A DNA stretch of 64,000 nucleotides from Trichocoleus desertorum ATA4-8-CV12 (lineage in GTDB: Bacteria; Cyanobacteriota; Cyanobacteriia; FACHB-46): contig JAHHIL010000024.1 in assembly GCA_019358975.1 (NCBI GenBank), positions 1-64,000 on the forward strand, read 5' to 3'. Under the pieces are notes generated by a model, which saw nothing but the letters and a program-made list of their open reading frames with translations, was not told the DNA's origin and did no database searches. The first letter of the stretch is position 1. Every line of letters starts with the position of its first letter. The position numbers were made by a program, and so were the translations under genes. Positions 24,726 through 34,412 of this stretch are shown piece by piece.

Positions 24726-25139
24726 ATGTTTGATCCGTTGCGCCGCTTAAAATTTTTACCTTGGCGATCGCTAGCCTTACTGACCCTTGCGACCTTCGTG
24801 ATTGTGGCAGTGATAGAAGTGATATTAGGGCTGGGCTACACCCAAGTTAGTGTCGTTCGAGCCGTGTTAAATCCCTTGTTTGGCGCACCCTGGGTGGTGT
24901 TGACACTTCTGGCCGCTGGATTTGGTATTGGAGTGTTAGCAGTTTTCCTACTAGAGACTAAGTGGCCTCAGGTATCGATCAATGCTGGTGTATTGTGGGC
25001 ACTGGTGCTGTGCTTGATTTTGGGGGCAGTCATCCGATCTCTAATGCCATTGCCAATAATCTTGGTGAGTCCTGGTCAAACTCAGTTTATGGGTTTCCTG
25101 GTGGGAATATTTTGGCGCGGTCGTCCCTATTGGCGCTAA
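24726..25139 (+). CDS. Conserved hypothetical membrane protein, about four spans
   Basis: The 137-residue protein has hydrophobic stretches at about 16-38, 50-72, 80-102 and 107-127 and ends in basic/aromatic residues (WRGRPYWR). No family with known function is recognised. The N-terminal LRRLKFLPWRSL is basic, as for an inward-facing end. It follows ispF by about 60 nt on the same strand and could share its transcript. Confidence 0.65.
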   Translation: MFDPLRRLKFLPWRSLALLTLATFVIVAVIEVILGLGYTQVSVVRAVLNPLFGAPWVVLTLLAAGFGIGVLAVFLLETKWPQVSINAGVLWALVLCLILGAVIRSLMPLPIILVSPGQTQFMGFLVGIFWRGRPYWR

Positions 25140-25252
25140 AGCACTCACAGCATCACTTGGACTGCTGCCGAGAAAACTGACTTTTCGCTTCACCTGCCTA
25201 CTTCCGAGAAATTGAGATCTATGATGGCAAAGAAGCTTGATGTTCGTGCAAC

Positions 25253-27034
25253 ATGTTCTCTGCTGCTTTTTTGACTCTACCGCTGCGTCGTTTGGGTTTA
25301 GTTGCTTTGGTCGCGACTGTGGCGATCGCCCTGGGTGCTTGCAATCCCACTGACTTAAAGACTGAAGCCGCTCAAGTGCCTCAGATCGTAGTCAGTGCCC
25401 TCAGTGACCCCAAAACCTTCAACTATCCGCTCAGCCAAGAGTCGCCCAACGTTTTTACCTACATTTACGAAGGGTTGATCACCGAAAATGGCAATGGTGA
25501 AGTTGAGCCAGCCCTAGCAGAATCTTGGGAGATTTCTGACGATAAGCGGCAAATTATTTTTACGCTACGCAACGGGTTGAAGTGGTCGGATGGAGCCCCG
25601 CTGACAGCAGACGACATCATATTTACTTACAACGACCTCTACTTCAACGAGAAAATCCCTACCGATGTGAGGGACGTTTTGCGGATTGGCGAAAGTGGAG
25701 CCTTACCCACTGTCACCAAGGTTGACGATCGCCGGATTAAATTTACGGTCCCGGAACCTTTTGCTCCTTTCTTGCGGATTACTGGGTTAGCGATTTTACC
25801 TCGTCACGCTCTGATTGACTCGGTAAAGACCTTGGGTTCGGATGGCAACCCCAAGTTTTTATCGATTTGGGGCGTTGATACAGATCCCAGCAAGATTATT
25901 GCTAATGGGCCTTATATGCTGTCAGGCTATGTTCCCAGTCAGCGAGTGATTCTTCAGCGTAATCCTTACTACTGGCGCAAGGACGCTCAAGGCAAGGCTC
26001 TGCCCTATATTGAACGCTTTATCTGGCAAATTGTTGAGTCTACTGATACATCGTTATTGCAATTTCGCTCTGGTGGTTTAGACACTTTAGGAGTTTCGCC
26101 GGAAAATTTCTCGCTACTGAAGGGGGAAGAAAAACGCGGCAAATTCACGATCTATAACGGTGGTCCCGCAGCTGGCACCAACTTTATTTCATTTAATCTA
26201 AACAAAGCGCGTCGGCCCGATGGTCGGCCCCTGGTGGACCCGATTAAGTCCAAGTGGTTCAATACGCTGGCGTTTCGGCAGGCGGTTGCTTATGCGCTCG
26301 ATCGCCAAACCATGATTAATAATACGTTTCGGGGCATTGGTCAGCCGCAAAACTCGCCCATTTCCTTGCAAAGCCCCTACTATCTCTCAGCGGAGGAGGG
26401 TTTGAAGGTTTATGACTATAACCCCGATAAAGCCAAGCAGTTATTGCTAGGGGCTGGGTTCAAATACAATGCCCAAGGCCAGTTGCAAGATGCGGACGGC
26501 AATCTGGTACGTTTTACCTTAATTACCAATTCTGGCAACAAAATCCGGGAGGCGATGGGGGCGCAAGTGAAGCAAGACCTCCAGAAAATTGGTATTCAAG
26601 TGGATTTCAATCCAATTAACTTCAACATCCTGGTTGAGAAACTCTCCACGACTAGAGATTGGGATGCCTATCTTCTGGGCTTAACTGGAGGGGTCGAACC
26701 CAACGATGGGGCCAATGTGTGGTCCAGCAAAGGCGGATTACACAGCTTTAATCAAGGCCCAACGCCGGGGCAGCCTCCGATTCAAGGTTGGGAAGCAACC
26801 GAGTGGGAAAAAGAGATCGATCGCCTCTATATTCAGGGAGCCCAAGAGCTGGACGAAACCAAGCGTAAAGCTATCTATGCTAGGACGCAGCAGATTACGC
26901 AAGAGCAGTTGCCTGTGATTTATCTGGTCAATCCGCTCTCTTTGTCAGCGGTGCGCGATCGCATCGAAGGGGTGGAGTTCACGGCTTTAGGCGGCTCCCT
27001 CTGGAACATTTACGAACTTAAATTGGCTGAGTAA
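25253..27034 (+). CDS. Oligopeptide/nickel-type ABC substrate-binding lipoprotein (first of two)
   Basis: The 593-residue protein has a lipoprotein signal (VAIALGAC, Cys30) and a full SBP_bac_5 domain (DppA/OppA type): VSALSDPKTFNYPLSQES, SWEISDDKRQIIFTLRNGLK, SDGAPLTADDIIFTYNDLYF and the later RQAVAYALDRQTMIN. Such proteins capture peptides or other solutes in the periplasm. A second copy follows, and no permease or ATPase genes are next to them, so they must use a transporter encoded elsewhere or have another role. The substrate cannot be told. Confidence 0.88.
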   Translation: MFSAAFLTLPLRRLGLVALVATVAIALGACNPTDLKTEAAQVPQIVVSALSDPKTFNYPLSQESPNVFTYIYEGLITENGNGEVEPALAESWEISDDKRQIIFTLRNGLKWSDGAPLTADDIIFTYNDLYFNEKIPTDVRDVLRIGESGALPTVTKVDDRRIKFTVPEPFAPFLRITGLAILPRHALIDSVKTLGSDGNPKFLSIWGVDTDPSKIIANGPYMLSGYVPSQRVILQRNPYYWRKDAQGKALPYIERFIWQIVESTDTSLLQFRSGGLDTLGVSPENFSLLKGEEKRGKFTIYNGGPAAGTNFISFNLNKARRPDGRPLVDPIKSKWFNTLAFRQAVAYALDRQTMINNTFRGIGQPQNSPISLQSPYYLSAEEGLKVYDYNPDKAKQLLLGAGFKYNAQGQLQDADGNLVRFTLITNSGNKIREAMGAQVKQDLQKIGIQVDFNPINFNILVEKLSTTRDWDAYLLGLTGGVEPNDGANVWSSKGGLHSFNQGPTPGQPPIQGWEATEWEKEIDRLYIQGAQELDETKRKAIYARTQQITQEQLPVIYLVNPLSLSAVRDRIEGVEFTALGGSLWNIYELKLAE

Positions 27035-27112
27035 TTTGCCTAGAAATAGCAGTGATGCGGACAGCAGCAACTCAGCGGTTTATGATGCGAAAAGCTTTGC
27101 AACTCCGTCACC

Positions 27113-28942
27113 ATGACCGCTATTTCTTTTGGGGTGAGACTCCGTCGTTGGTTCTCTGTTCTGCTGGTACTGAGTTTGGCGATCGCGACGATCTTCGGGT
27201 TAACGGGATGTCGCCCGACGGAGTTTCGCACTGCCGCAGCTCAAGTGTCGCAATTAGTCCTGACGGCGCTGAGTGATCCCAAAACGTTTAATCCTGCCTT
27301 TAACCAGGAATTTCCTAACGTGTTTCTCTTTACCGAGGAGCACCTGTTACGCGAAAACGGGGTCACGGGTGAAGTAGAACCTGCTCTAGCAGAATCTTGG
27401 AGTATTTCAACAGATAAACAGCGGATTGTTTTCAACCTCAGGCCGAATCTGCAATGGTCGGATGGGCAACCTCTGACTGCTGCCGATGTGGTCTTTACCT
27501 TTGAGCAGGTGATCTTCAACCCAAAAATTCCTACTGATTACGCCGATACCTTGCGGATTGGCGCTAGCCGAGCTTTCCCGCAGGTGCGCCAACTAGACGA
27601 TCGCCGAGTGGAATTTATTTTGCCCGAACCGTTTGCGCCGTTGTTGCGATCGCTGGCGGGCCATGAGGGCGCGCCGATTTTGCCTAAACACACTTTAGAG
27701 CGATCGGTGCAGACGCTTGGTTCAGATGGCAACCCTCAGTTCATCTCTACTTGGAGTACCGCTACAAATCCAAAGCAACTGGTGGTGAATGGCCCCTATC
27801 AAGTAGAGAGTTACGTTTCGGGACAACGGATTGTGTTTCGCCGCAACCCCTACTACTGGCGGCGCGATTCCCAAGGTCAACCCCTACCTTATGTCGAGCG
27901 GATTGTTTGGCAATTTATTGAGAATACTGATACTCAACTGCTCCGATTCCGCTCTGGTGACTTGGATGTGATGGGTGATGTGCGTCCTCTGCGGCCAGAG
28001 TACTTTTCGCTGTTAAAACGGGAAGAAAAACGGGGCAAATTCAAGCTTTACAATGGTGGGCCTTGGTCTGGCACTACCTATCTCACTTTTAACTTGACGG
28101 AAGCTAAAGATAAAAATAATCGCCCCTTTGTGGACCCGATTAAGTCGCGCTGGTTTAACACCTTGGCGTTTCGACAAGCGATCGCCCATGCCATCGATCG
28201 CCCCCGCATGAACAACAACTTGTTTCGGGGCATCAGCGAGTTACAGGATTCGCCCATTTCCGTCCAAAGCCCTTACTACCTCTCACCCCAAGAAGGACTC
28301 AAAACCTACGACTACAATCGGCAAAAAGCGCGACAACTCTTGGAAAGCGCAGGTTTTAAGTACAATGCTCAAGGCCAACTACTCGATGCTGAAAACCATC
28401 TAGTCCGCTTTACATTACTCACAAATGCCGAAAATCGACAGCGCGTAGCGATGGGAGCGCAGATCAAGCAAGACCTCGGTGCCATTGGGATTCAAGTCGA
28501 TTTCACCCCGATTAGCTTTAATACCTTGCTCGACAAAGTTTCTAGTTCGCGGGATTGGGAAGCCCACATGATTGGCTTTACAGGTGGGATTGAACCCCAC
28601 GGTGCCGCCAATCTTTGGATGAGTAGTGGGGGATCGCACGCTTTGAATTTGAAGCAACAGCCAGGACAGCCGCCCATTCAAGGTTGGCAACCTAAAGATT
28701 GGGAGTTAGAGATCGATCGCCTGTATACCGCTGGAGCCAGAGAGCTAGATGAAACCAAACGTAAAGCGATTTATGGCGATTTTCAGCGGATTGTGCAAGA
28801 GCAGTTGCCTGTAATTTACCTGGTGAATGAGATCGCGATCGTAGCGGTGCGCGATCGCGTCCAAGGGTTGAAGTATACAGGTTTACCAAGTTGGGGCCTA
28901 TGGAATATCCCGGAACTTAAAATTGAAGACAATCAAGTTTAA
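27113..28942 (+). CDS. Oligopeptide/nickel-type ABC substrate-binding lipoprotein (second of two)
   Basis: The 609-residue protein is colinear with the preceding one and shares blocks such as SDGQPLTAADVVFTFEQVIF, NPYYWRRDSQGQPLPYVERI and DPIKSRWFNTLAFRQAIAHA. The lipobox is LTGC (Cys33). The gap between the two genes is about 80 nt, so this is a tandem duplication. Differences gather around the first lobe and in the end region (LKIEDNQV). It is followed by larB after 15 nt, which suggests one transcript. Ligand unknown; see the finding on the missing permease. Confidence 0.88.
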   Translation: MTAISFGVRLRRWFSVLLVLSLAIATIFGLTGCRPTEFRTAAAQVSQLVLTALSDPKTFNPAFNQEFPNVFLFTEEHLLRENGVTGEVEPALAESWSISTDKQRIVFNLRPNLQWSDGQPLTAADVVFTFEQVIFNPKIPTDYADTLRIGASRAFPQVRQLDDRRVEFILPEPFAPLLRSLAGHEGAPILPKHTLERSVQTLGSDGNPQFISTWSTATNPKQLVVNGPYQVESYVSGQRIVFRRNPYYWRRDSQGQPLPYVERIVWQFIENTDTQLLRFRSGDLDVMGDVRPLRPEYFSLLKREEKRGKFKLYNGGPWSGTTYLTFNLTEAKDKNNRPFVDPIKSRWFNTLAFRQAIAHAIDRPRMNNNLFRGISELQDSPISVQSPYYLSPQEGLKTYDYNRQKARQLLESAGFKYNAQGQLLDAENHLVRFTLLTNAENRQRVAMGAQIKQDLGAIGIQVDFTPISFNTLLDKVSSSRDWEAHMIGFTGGIEPHGAANLWMSSGGSHALNLKQQPGQPPIQGWQPKDWELEIDRLYTAGARELDETKRKAIYGDFQRIVQEQLPVIYLVNEIAIVAVRDRVQGLKYTGLPSWGLWNIPELKIEDNQV

Positions 28943-28957
28943 TTAATTCTGAATCCC

Positions 28958-29728
28958 GTGACTCAACCTGAAGCAATCCGTCTCCTTCTCCAAGCTGTAG
29001 CCCAAGGTGAGGTAAGCCCTGACTCGGCTCTCGAAAAACTCAAGCATTTTGATTTTGAACCCGTGGAAGATTTTGCTCGTGTTGATCACCACCGCACCTT
29101 GCGTACAGGTTTTCCGGAGGTGATTTGGGGGCCTGGCAAAACTCCAGAGCAGATCATTGAAATTATTAAAGTGATGCGCGATCGCAATCCGGTGGTGATG
29201 GCAACTCGGATCGAGCCTGATGTGTACGCTCAGCTACAAGCCCATATTCCAGACCTGCACTACTATGCCCTAGCGCGGATTTGTGCCTTGGTGCCTGCTC
29301 ACTTGGAGCCTCGCCATTCCGGCACGATTGGTTTGTTGTCAGCGGGTACAGCCGATTTGCCTGTCGCGGAAGAAGCGGCCATTACCGCTGAGCTGTCTGG
29401 TTTCCAAGTCAAACGATTTTGGGATGTGGGGGTCGCCGGAATTCACCGTTTATTGAGTAACCGTCAGGCGATCGCGGCGGCTGACGTGTTGATTGTGGTG
29501 GCAGGCATGGAAGGTGCGTTGCCCAGCGTCGTCGGTGGCTTAACCGACTGCCCGGTGATCGCAGTGCCTACCAGCATCGGCTATGGAGCAAGCTTTAACG
29601 GCTTAGCGGCCTTACTGACCATGCTCAACTCTTGTGCCGCTGGGATTGGGGTGGTGAATATTGACAACGGTTTCGGAGCCGCAGTGCTGGCAGGCCAAAT
29701 CCTCCGCACCGCTCAGAAACTGCGATAA
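28958..29728 (+). CDS. larB: LarB, pyridinium-3,5-bisthiocarboxylate mononucleotide synthesis
   Basis: The 256-residue protein has an N-terminal helical part and a PurE-like core (PEVIWGPGKTPEQIIEIIKV; IGLLSAGTADLPVAEEAA; MEGALPSVVGGLTDCPVIAV; PTSIGYGASFNGLAALLTML). LarB carboxylates and opens NaAD, the first step to the nickel-pincer cofactor of lactate racemase and related enzymes. It starts with GTG 15 nt after the second binding-protein gene. larC, larE and the racemase are not in this window. The nearby nickel/peptide-type binding proteins could supply nickel, but that is inference. Confidence 0.9.
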   Translation: MTQPEAIRLLLQAVAQGEVSPDSALEKLKHFDFEPVEDFARVDHHRTLRTGFPEVIWGPGKTPEQIIEIIKVMRDRNPVVMATRIEPDVYAQLQAHIPDLHYYALARICALVPAHLEPRHSGTIGLLSAGTADLPVAEEAAITAELSGFQVKRFWDVGVAGIHRLLSNRQAIAAADVLIVVAGMEGALPSVVGGLTDCPVIAVPTSIGYGASFNGLAALLTMLNSCAAGIGVVNIDNGFGAAVLAGQILRTAQKLR

Positions 29729-29860
29729 AGATCTGCGAGTGTACCTGGAAACCAGCAAAGGTCTGGTGAATTCTACCGTAGCTATTTCAAAGCCCTGGTA
29801 TAGGTGGGCACCACTGCCTCAATTAGCCAATTTAGCTACTAAGTTAGAATTCACCCTGCA

Positions 29861-30388
29861 ATGGAAACGCCAATCCCTGATCTTTGGGTTCGTCAAGTGG
29901 CTGCTAGCGCGATCGCTGGATACCAGACACATCTCTCTCCGCACAAAGGCTTCTCCTGTGCCCATCGACTGCTGCATGGGGGTGATTCCTGCTCTCAACA
30001 TGTGAAGCGGGTGATTCTAGAGCAAGGCTCATGGGCGGCGATTCTAGCGATGCGATCGCGCTTTGCGGAGTGCAAGGTTGCGAACCAAGTTTTGCAAGCT
30101 CGGCGAACCCGACACCTGCTACAGGCTCAAAGCAGAAGGTCACGAGATGCAGAAAAACCAGGCGATCGCGGCTCCCATTCTCAAAACTCCTGTTCTGAAG
30201 TGGATGGATTAATCTCCTGCCTCGATTGCGCCGAGCCTTGCTCAGTGATGGATTGCAGCAGTATGGACTGCACCAGCATGGATTGCAGCTTAGGGGAGCA
30301 GTCAAACTGCGCTGACTTTGATTGCGGCTCTGGCTTAGATTACTCTGGCTGCGACTGTAGTGGTGCTGATTGCGGCAGCTGTGGCTAA
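29861..30388 (+). CDS. YidD-like protein with Cys/Asp-rich tail
   Basis: Residues 16-62 match the YidD family, which helps membrane protein insertion: AIAGYQTHLSPHKGFSCAHR then GGDSCSQHVKRVILEQGSW. After a basic linker (about 80-105) comes a 65-residue tail with 13 Cys (111 to 174), including three MDC(S/T)S units and DCGSGLDYSGCDCSG. Such a tail may bind a metal or form disulphides. A basic segment (RRTRHLLQAQSRRSRD) lies before it. The gene has no obvious ribosome binding site before the ATG. Function of the tail is unknown. Confidence 0.7.
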   Translation: METPIPDLWVRQVAASAIAGYQTHLSPHKGFSCAHRLLHGGDSCSQHVKRVILEQGSWAAILAMRSRFAECKVANQVLQARRTRHLLQAQSRRSRDAEKPGDRGSHSQNSCSEVDGLISCLDCAEPCSVMDCSSMDCTSMDCSLGEQSNCADFDCGSGLDYSGCDCSGADCGSCG

Positions 30389-30528
30389 GCGATCAGCAAT
30401 CTGAGCAATCCTTCCTGCTGGCAAATTCCCCCTAAATGAGACAATGAAGGCACAAAATCACGGAACCAGTGGGTTATTCGGTTAACTTCATTGAGTACTT
30501 GATTAGTACATCGGGGAAAGGTATAGCA

Positions 30529-31071
30529 ATGCTGAGAAAAATCGCAGCACTCTTGATCGTTTTAAGACTCAGCCTCTCTGGTTGCACCGCTTCAGCCACC
30601 AGCGGCATGACCAGTTATGTTGATAGTATTGATGGCTATCAGTTTTTGTATCCGCTTGGCTGGACTGAAGTCAAAGTCACCAATGGCCCAGATGTGGTGC
30701 TGCATGATTTGATCGAACCGACTGAGAATGTCAGCATTGTGATCAATCCCGTCCCTAACCAAAAAACACTAGAAGATTTAGGCAGTCCAGGTGAAGTTGG
30801 CTATCAGCTCTCCAAAAGTGCGATCGCTCCAGCAGGTTCTAATCGCAAAGCTGAACTAGTTACCGCCGACTCCCGCGAGTTCAACGGCAAAACCTATTAC
30901 ACCCTGGAATATGCAGTTCAGCTGCCCAACAACCAACAACGCCACAATCTCGCTAGTGTAGTGGTGAGTAATGGTCGGCTCTACACGTTGAATGCTTCTA
31001 CCACTGAGCAACGCTGGCCCAAAGTGCATCATTTATTAACAAACGTTGTTAATTCTTTTTCAGTCAATTAA
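30529..31071 (+). CDS. CyanoP, PsbP-like lipoprotein of photosystem II
   Basis: The 180-residue protein has a lipoprotein signal peptide (LSLSGC, Cys19) and a PsbP fold: YVDSIDGYQFLYPLGWTEVK, the LHDLIEPTENVSIVINPVP strand and the closing LNASTTEQRW. CyanoP (Sll1418 in Synechocystis) is lumen-facing and binds early photosystem II assembly forms. The frame opens at 30469; the ATG 30529 begins the signal peptide. Unlike most lipoproteins, the leader has a net basic MLRK start as expected. It is 20 nt upstream of the maf gene, so probably co-transcribed. Confidence 0.88.
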   Translation: MLRKIAALLIVLRLSLSGCTASATSGMTSYVDSIDGYQFLYPLGWTEVKVTNGPDVVLHDLIEPTENVSIVINPVPNQKTLEDLGSPGEVGYQLSKSAIAPAGSNRKAELVTADSREFNGKTYYTLEYAVQLPNNQQRHNLASVVVSNGRLYTLNASTTEQRWPKVHHLLTNVVNSFSVN

Positions 31072-31091
31072 GTCCAGTTAATTAAGGTTGG

Positions 31092-31697
31092 ATGGGTATC
31101 CCACAGTTTGTTTTAGCCTCTGCTTCTCCCGCTCGTCGGCGCTTGCTACAAAACGCGGGCATTCAGCCGCTTGTCAGTCAGAGTAATTTCGACGAGTCTC
31201 AGGTACAGCTAACCAATCCAGCAGACCTAGTGCAAACGCTGGCGTTACGTAAAGCTGAAACCGTCACTCCCTACTTCACAGAAGCCCTGATCTTAGGGTG
31301 CGACTCTGTCCTAGCCATTGATGGCGAAATTCACGGCAAACCCGCTGATGCAGCCGATGCGATCGCCCGTTGGCAACAAATGCGAGGCAAAATTGGCGAC
31401 TTATATACAGGCCACGCTCTGATTGACCTCACCCAAAACAAATCTTTAGTCCGCTGCCGTGTGACTCGCGTCTACTTTGCGACTATCAGCGATCGCCAAA
31501 TTGAGGCATACGTGGCGACAGGTGAGCCGTTAAGTTGTGCTGGCTGTTTTGCGCTAGAAGGTAAAGGTAGTGCCTTTGTCGAGAAACTAGAAGGCTGTCA
31601 CACCAACGTTATTGGCTTGAGTATGCCTCTGCTCCGACAAATGCTGAGTGATCTAGGCTATGACATTACTAACTTTTGGGGTAGGACTATTAGTTGA
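31092..31697 (+). CDS. maf: Maf-family nucleotide pyrophosphatase
   Basis: The 201-residue protein carries the Maf signature [16 protein letters not shown] near the N-terminus, followed by [16 protein letters not shown] and the active-site region [12 protein letters not shown]-like (here [15 protein letters not shown]). Maf proteins hydrolyse non-standard or pyrimidine nucleoside triphosphates and are linked to the septum-arrest phenotype. It is 20 nt after cyanoP. There is no unusual feature. Confidence 0.9.
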   Translation: MGIPQFVLASASPARRRLLQNAGIQPLVSQSNFDESQVQLTNPADLVQTLALRKAETVTPYFTEALILGCDSVLAIDGEIHGKPADAADAIARWQQMRGKIGDLYTGHALIDLTQNKSLVRCRVTRVYFATISDRQIEAYVATGEPLSCAGCFALEGKGSAFVEKLEGCHTNVIGLSMPLLRQMLSDLGYDITNFWGRTIS

Positions 31698-31891
31698 CAG
31701 GTTAACCCAGTATTGTAACCAAAGGAGTATAAAGATTTCAACAAAAACGAGGCATCTCTGACTAGACTGTAAATAGCACGCAAATCCTGGGGTGGTCTGT
31801 CTTAGATCACATTGCCACAGCTCCATACCAGTTAAAGTTTGTATGAAGCTGGCTCGGAATCTTTTATTCCAGCAGTCATGAGTAAAGTCTG

Positions 31892-33022
31892 ATGGCTCCT
31901 TCATTAACAGATCTATCTAATTTCCGCGCTAACATCCTGAACCAAACGGCACCAGGGCAACTTTGTGGTTCGGTTCAGTTGTTTCGCGATCGCTACAAAG
32001 TTTTGCGAGTTCTAGGTCGAGGTGGCTTTGGTGTCACTTTCCTAGCACGGGATGTCTCCCTGCCCTATCACCCGCTCTGTGTGATCAAGCAACTATGCCT
32101 CAAAGTCAACGATCCCTTGACATTGGAGCGAGCCCGGAAGCGGTTTGAGCAGGAAGCCAAAACTTTGAGCAAATTAGGGAGCCATGCGCAAATCCCTCAA
32201 CTGTTGGACTATTTTGAGGCGGACGGCGAGTTTTATCTCGTGCAAGAGTACGTCCGTGGCTCTACTCTAACCCGTGAAATTCGGCGCTATGGCCCTCAGT
32301 CTGAGGCGGTGGTTAAGCGATTTTTACTAGAGATGCTGCCACTCCTGCGCTACATTCACAGCCATCGGGTGATCCATCGGGATATTAAGCCGCAAAACAT
32401 TATTCGCTGCCGAGATGACGGTAGGCTGGTTCTGATTGACTTTGGTGCTGTTAAGGAGCAAATTGCCCGATTAGAGGACACTAGTCAGCGAGCTCCTACT
32501 ACCCATTTTATTGGCACTGTTGGTTTTGCTCCTCCAGAGCAGTTGTCCATGCGACCCGTTTTTGCTAGTGACCTCTACGCTCTGGGCGTTACTTGTGTGT
32601 ATCTCCTCACAGGCAAGTCTCCCTTCGATTTCGACTACGACCCCGCCACGGGAGAAATTGACTGGCAAGGCTCTGCTCAAGTTAGCGATCATTTTGCTCG
32701 CGTGCTCACCAAAATGTTGCACCATGCACCACGCGATCGCTATCAATCAGCCGATGCTTTGCTTCGGGCGCTTAATCTGGAGCCCTATCTCGATACCCTC
32801 TCTAATTGCATGATTGTGCAACCCCATCGCCCTGAACCAGAACATCCAAATACCCCTGGAGCGGGCGATGGGTATCAGTCTCCCATTACCCGGACAGCGA
32901 TCGCCATTCGAGAGTGGAGAGCCAAGTTACAAAACCGAGATTTGATGAAGCGAAAACATCTAGTTCCTGTGGGTGCCGTTAGTACTCCTGCGCGCACTCA
33001 GTTTCGTCATCAAGACACTTGA
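31892..33022 (+). CDS. Ser/Thr protein kinase
   Basis: The 376-residue protein is mostly kinase: glycine loop GRGGFG (42-47), Lys66, HRDIKPQN with Asp164, DFG (183-185) and the P+1-region TVGFAPPEQL. The N-terminus has one Cys only, so there is no zinc ribbon like that of the other kinase in this window. The C-terminal 90 residues are short and basic, without a membrane segment or repeats. Cyanobacterial Ser/Thr kinases of this form are called SpkB/SpkF-like. It is preceded by 194 nt without genes and followed by a membrane-anchored Ser/Asn/Pro-rich protein. Confidence 0.85.
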   Translation: MAPSLTDLSNFRANILNQTAPGQLCGSVQLFRDRYKVLRVLGRGGFGVTFLARDVSLPYHPLCVIKQLCLKVNDPLTLERARKRFEQEAKTLSKLGSHAQIPQLLDYFEADGEFYLVQEYVRGSTLTREIRRYGPQSEAVVKRFLLEMLPLLRYIHSHRVIHRDIKPQNIIRCRDDGRLVLIDFGAVKEQIARLEDTSQRAPTTHFIGTVGFAPPEQLSMRPVFASDLYALGVTCVYLLTGKSPFDFDYDPATGEIDWQGSAQVSDHFARVLTKMLHHAPRDRYQSADALLRALNLEPYLDTLSNCMIVQPHRPEPEHPNTPGAGDGYQSPITRTAIAIREWRAKLQNRDLMKRKHLVPVGAVSTPARTQFRHQDT

Positions 33023-33253
33023 TGTTTTAGATGCATCCGGATTCGTGTGATGCCATGTATAAATCTTTGATTAGCATTCTGGATAAGTCCTCCGGATGCC
33101 AGAGTTCTGTAGGAGCTAATTGAACTTAGATTAAACTAAGTCAATTTTTAGATGAAGTTCATTCAGACTCCTTGATTTAAGCTTGGATATCTAGGAAACA
33201 GCAGTTATTCTGGCTGTAAGGCTCTGTGTCCCTTCACTTTCCCGCGTAGTGCC

Positions 33254-34390
33254 ATGCCATTCTCGAAACAGCTTCCCGCTCCAGTGAGTCACCTAAAAGC
33301 CAGATTACGGGCTCTCAAGCGGCCTATGGTATGGGGACCTGGCATCATTCTGCTGCTGATTGTGTTCTTTACCCTAGAGTATTGGCTACATCCAGAGTGG
33401 TTTGACAACACCAGGAGCGCGACGAATGTGGAGGAGGGGTTTAACCCTTCAGTTTCCTTAGAAGACGGTGCCATTGGTGCAGACATCGACAGCTTACCGT
33501 TGTTACTTAATCAGCTCAATGGAATTGCGGCTGATGAAGCAGAAGATGCGAGTCAGAAAAAAAACGACAAGACCGCTACAAAACCTAGCTTGTTTAGTGA
33601 ACTGTTGAAATCTCAGGGGCAAGCTGCTAGTCCAGATGGCAACCTGCCTAACAGCAATTCAGCAGCTCCCCAATCATCCCCTAGCTCTTCACTTCTCAGT
33701 GCTAGCAATGTCCCAGGTCAACCTTTAGTTGGCGCAACCCCTGGGTTGACAGGAATAGGTTCCTCCAGTCTACCCTCCGCAGTTCCAAGTTCTCTGCTAC
33801 CTCCATCTGGGATTTCAACTCCAACTCCCAGCTTGAATCTCAATTCACCTAATACCTCTAGCACTAATCCTTCGGCACCCGTGAGTGCCCTGCAAAGAGC
33901 ATTGGAACAGTCCCAAGCGCAAAATAACTCTACTGCTCCCTCAACATCAGGCTCACCCACAGCCGCTGAGTTAGGTAGTAACGTTGCTGCGCCTACTTCA
34001 ACGACTCAAACCTTGACTCAACCCGGTGCGATCGCGCCTGTAGGCAACAGCGGCATCAACTACAGCTCAACACCGGGCGTCAGCAGCGCACCTCCAAGCA
34101 ATTCCTTCAACTATTTGAGCCAACCGCAGCTAGGTAGCAATGTACCTGCTGGCATTGAGCCTGTTGTTCCCACAGCTCCTTCAATTACCCCTGTGGTACC
34201 CAGCAGTAACCTAAACCCTAACTTCGGGCAGTCTTCTCAGGGGCAAAACAACAATGGATTCAATAATTCCGGTTTTTCTGGCAATGCAGTCCAGCCTAGC
34301 CAACTTAATCAGCAGCCTTTCTCGGTACCTCGTCGGGTTCCAGGGCGCAACATTGGTGGAGGTCAGATCAACACCTTCTCCAATCCGTAG
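33254..34390 (+). CDS. Membrane-anchored Ser/Asn/Pro-rich low-complexity protein
   Basis: The 378-residue protein has a basic N-terminus, one membrane span (about 28-46) and an extracytoplasmic part that is almost entirely Ser, Asn, Pro, Gln, Thr and Gly (about 130-378). The end is Gln/Asn-rich and basic (VPRRVPGRNIGGGQ). No domain is recognised. The composition resembles linker or cell-wall-facing proteins. It follows the Ser/Thr kinase with a 231-nt gap and may be its substrate, but that is speculation. Confidence 0.55.
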   Translation: MPFSKQLPAPVSHLKARLRALKRPMVWGPGIILLLIVFFTLEYWLHPEWFDNTRSATNVEEGFNPSVSLEDGAIGADIDSLPLLLNQLNGIAADEAEDASQKKNDKTATKPSLFSELLKSQGQAASPDGNLPNSNSAAPQSSPSSSLLSASNVPGQPLVGATPGLTGIGSSSLPSAVPSSLLPPSGISTPTPSLNLNSPNTSSTNPSAPVSALQRALEQSQAQNNSTAPSTSGSPTAAELGSNVAAPTSTTQTLTQPGAIAPVGNSGINYSSTPGVSSAPPSNSFNYLSQPQLGSNVPAGIEPVVPTAPSITPVVPSSNLNPNFGQSSQGQNNNGFNNSGFSGNAVQPSQLNQQPFSVPRRVPGRNIGGGQINTFSNP

Positions 34391-34412
34391 AAAACTTTTA
34401 ATAGGAATTTAA

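Noticed and set aside
29904-30305. 133-codon antisense ORF over the YidD-like gene
   Set aside because: It mirrors the Cys-rich sense frame and has no family match; a shadow.
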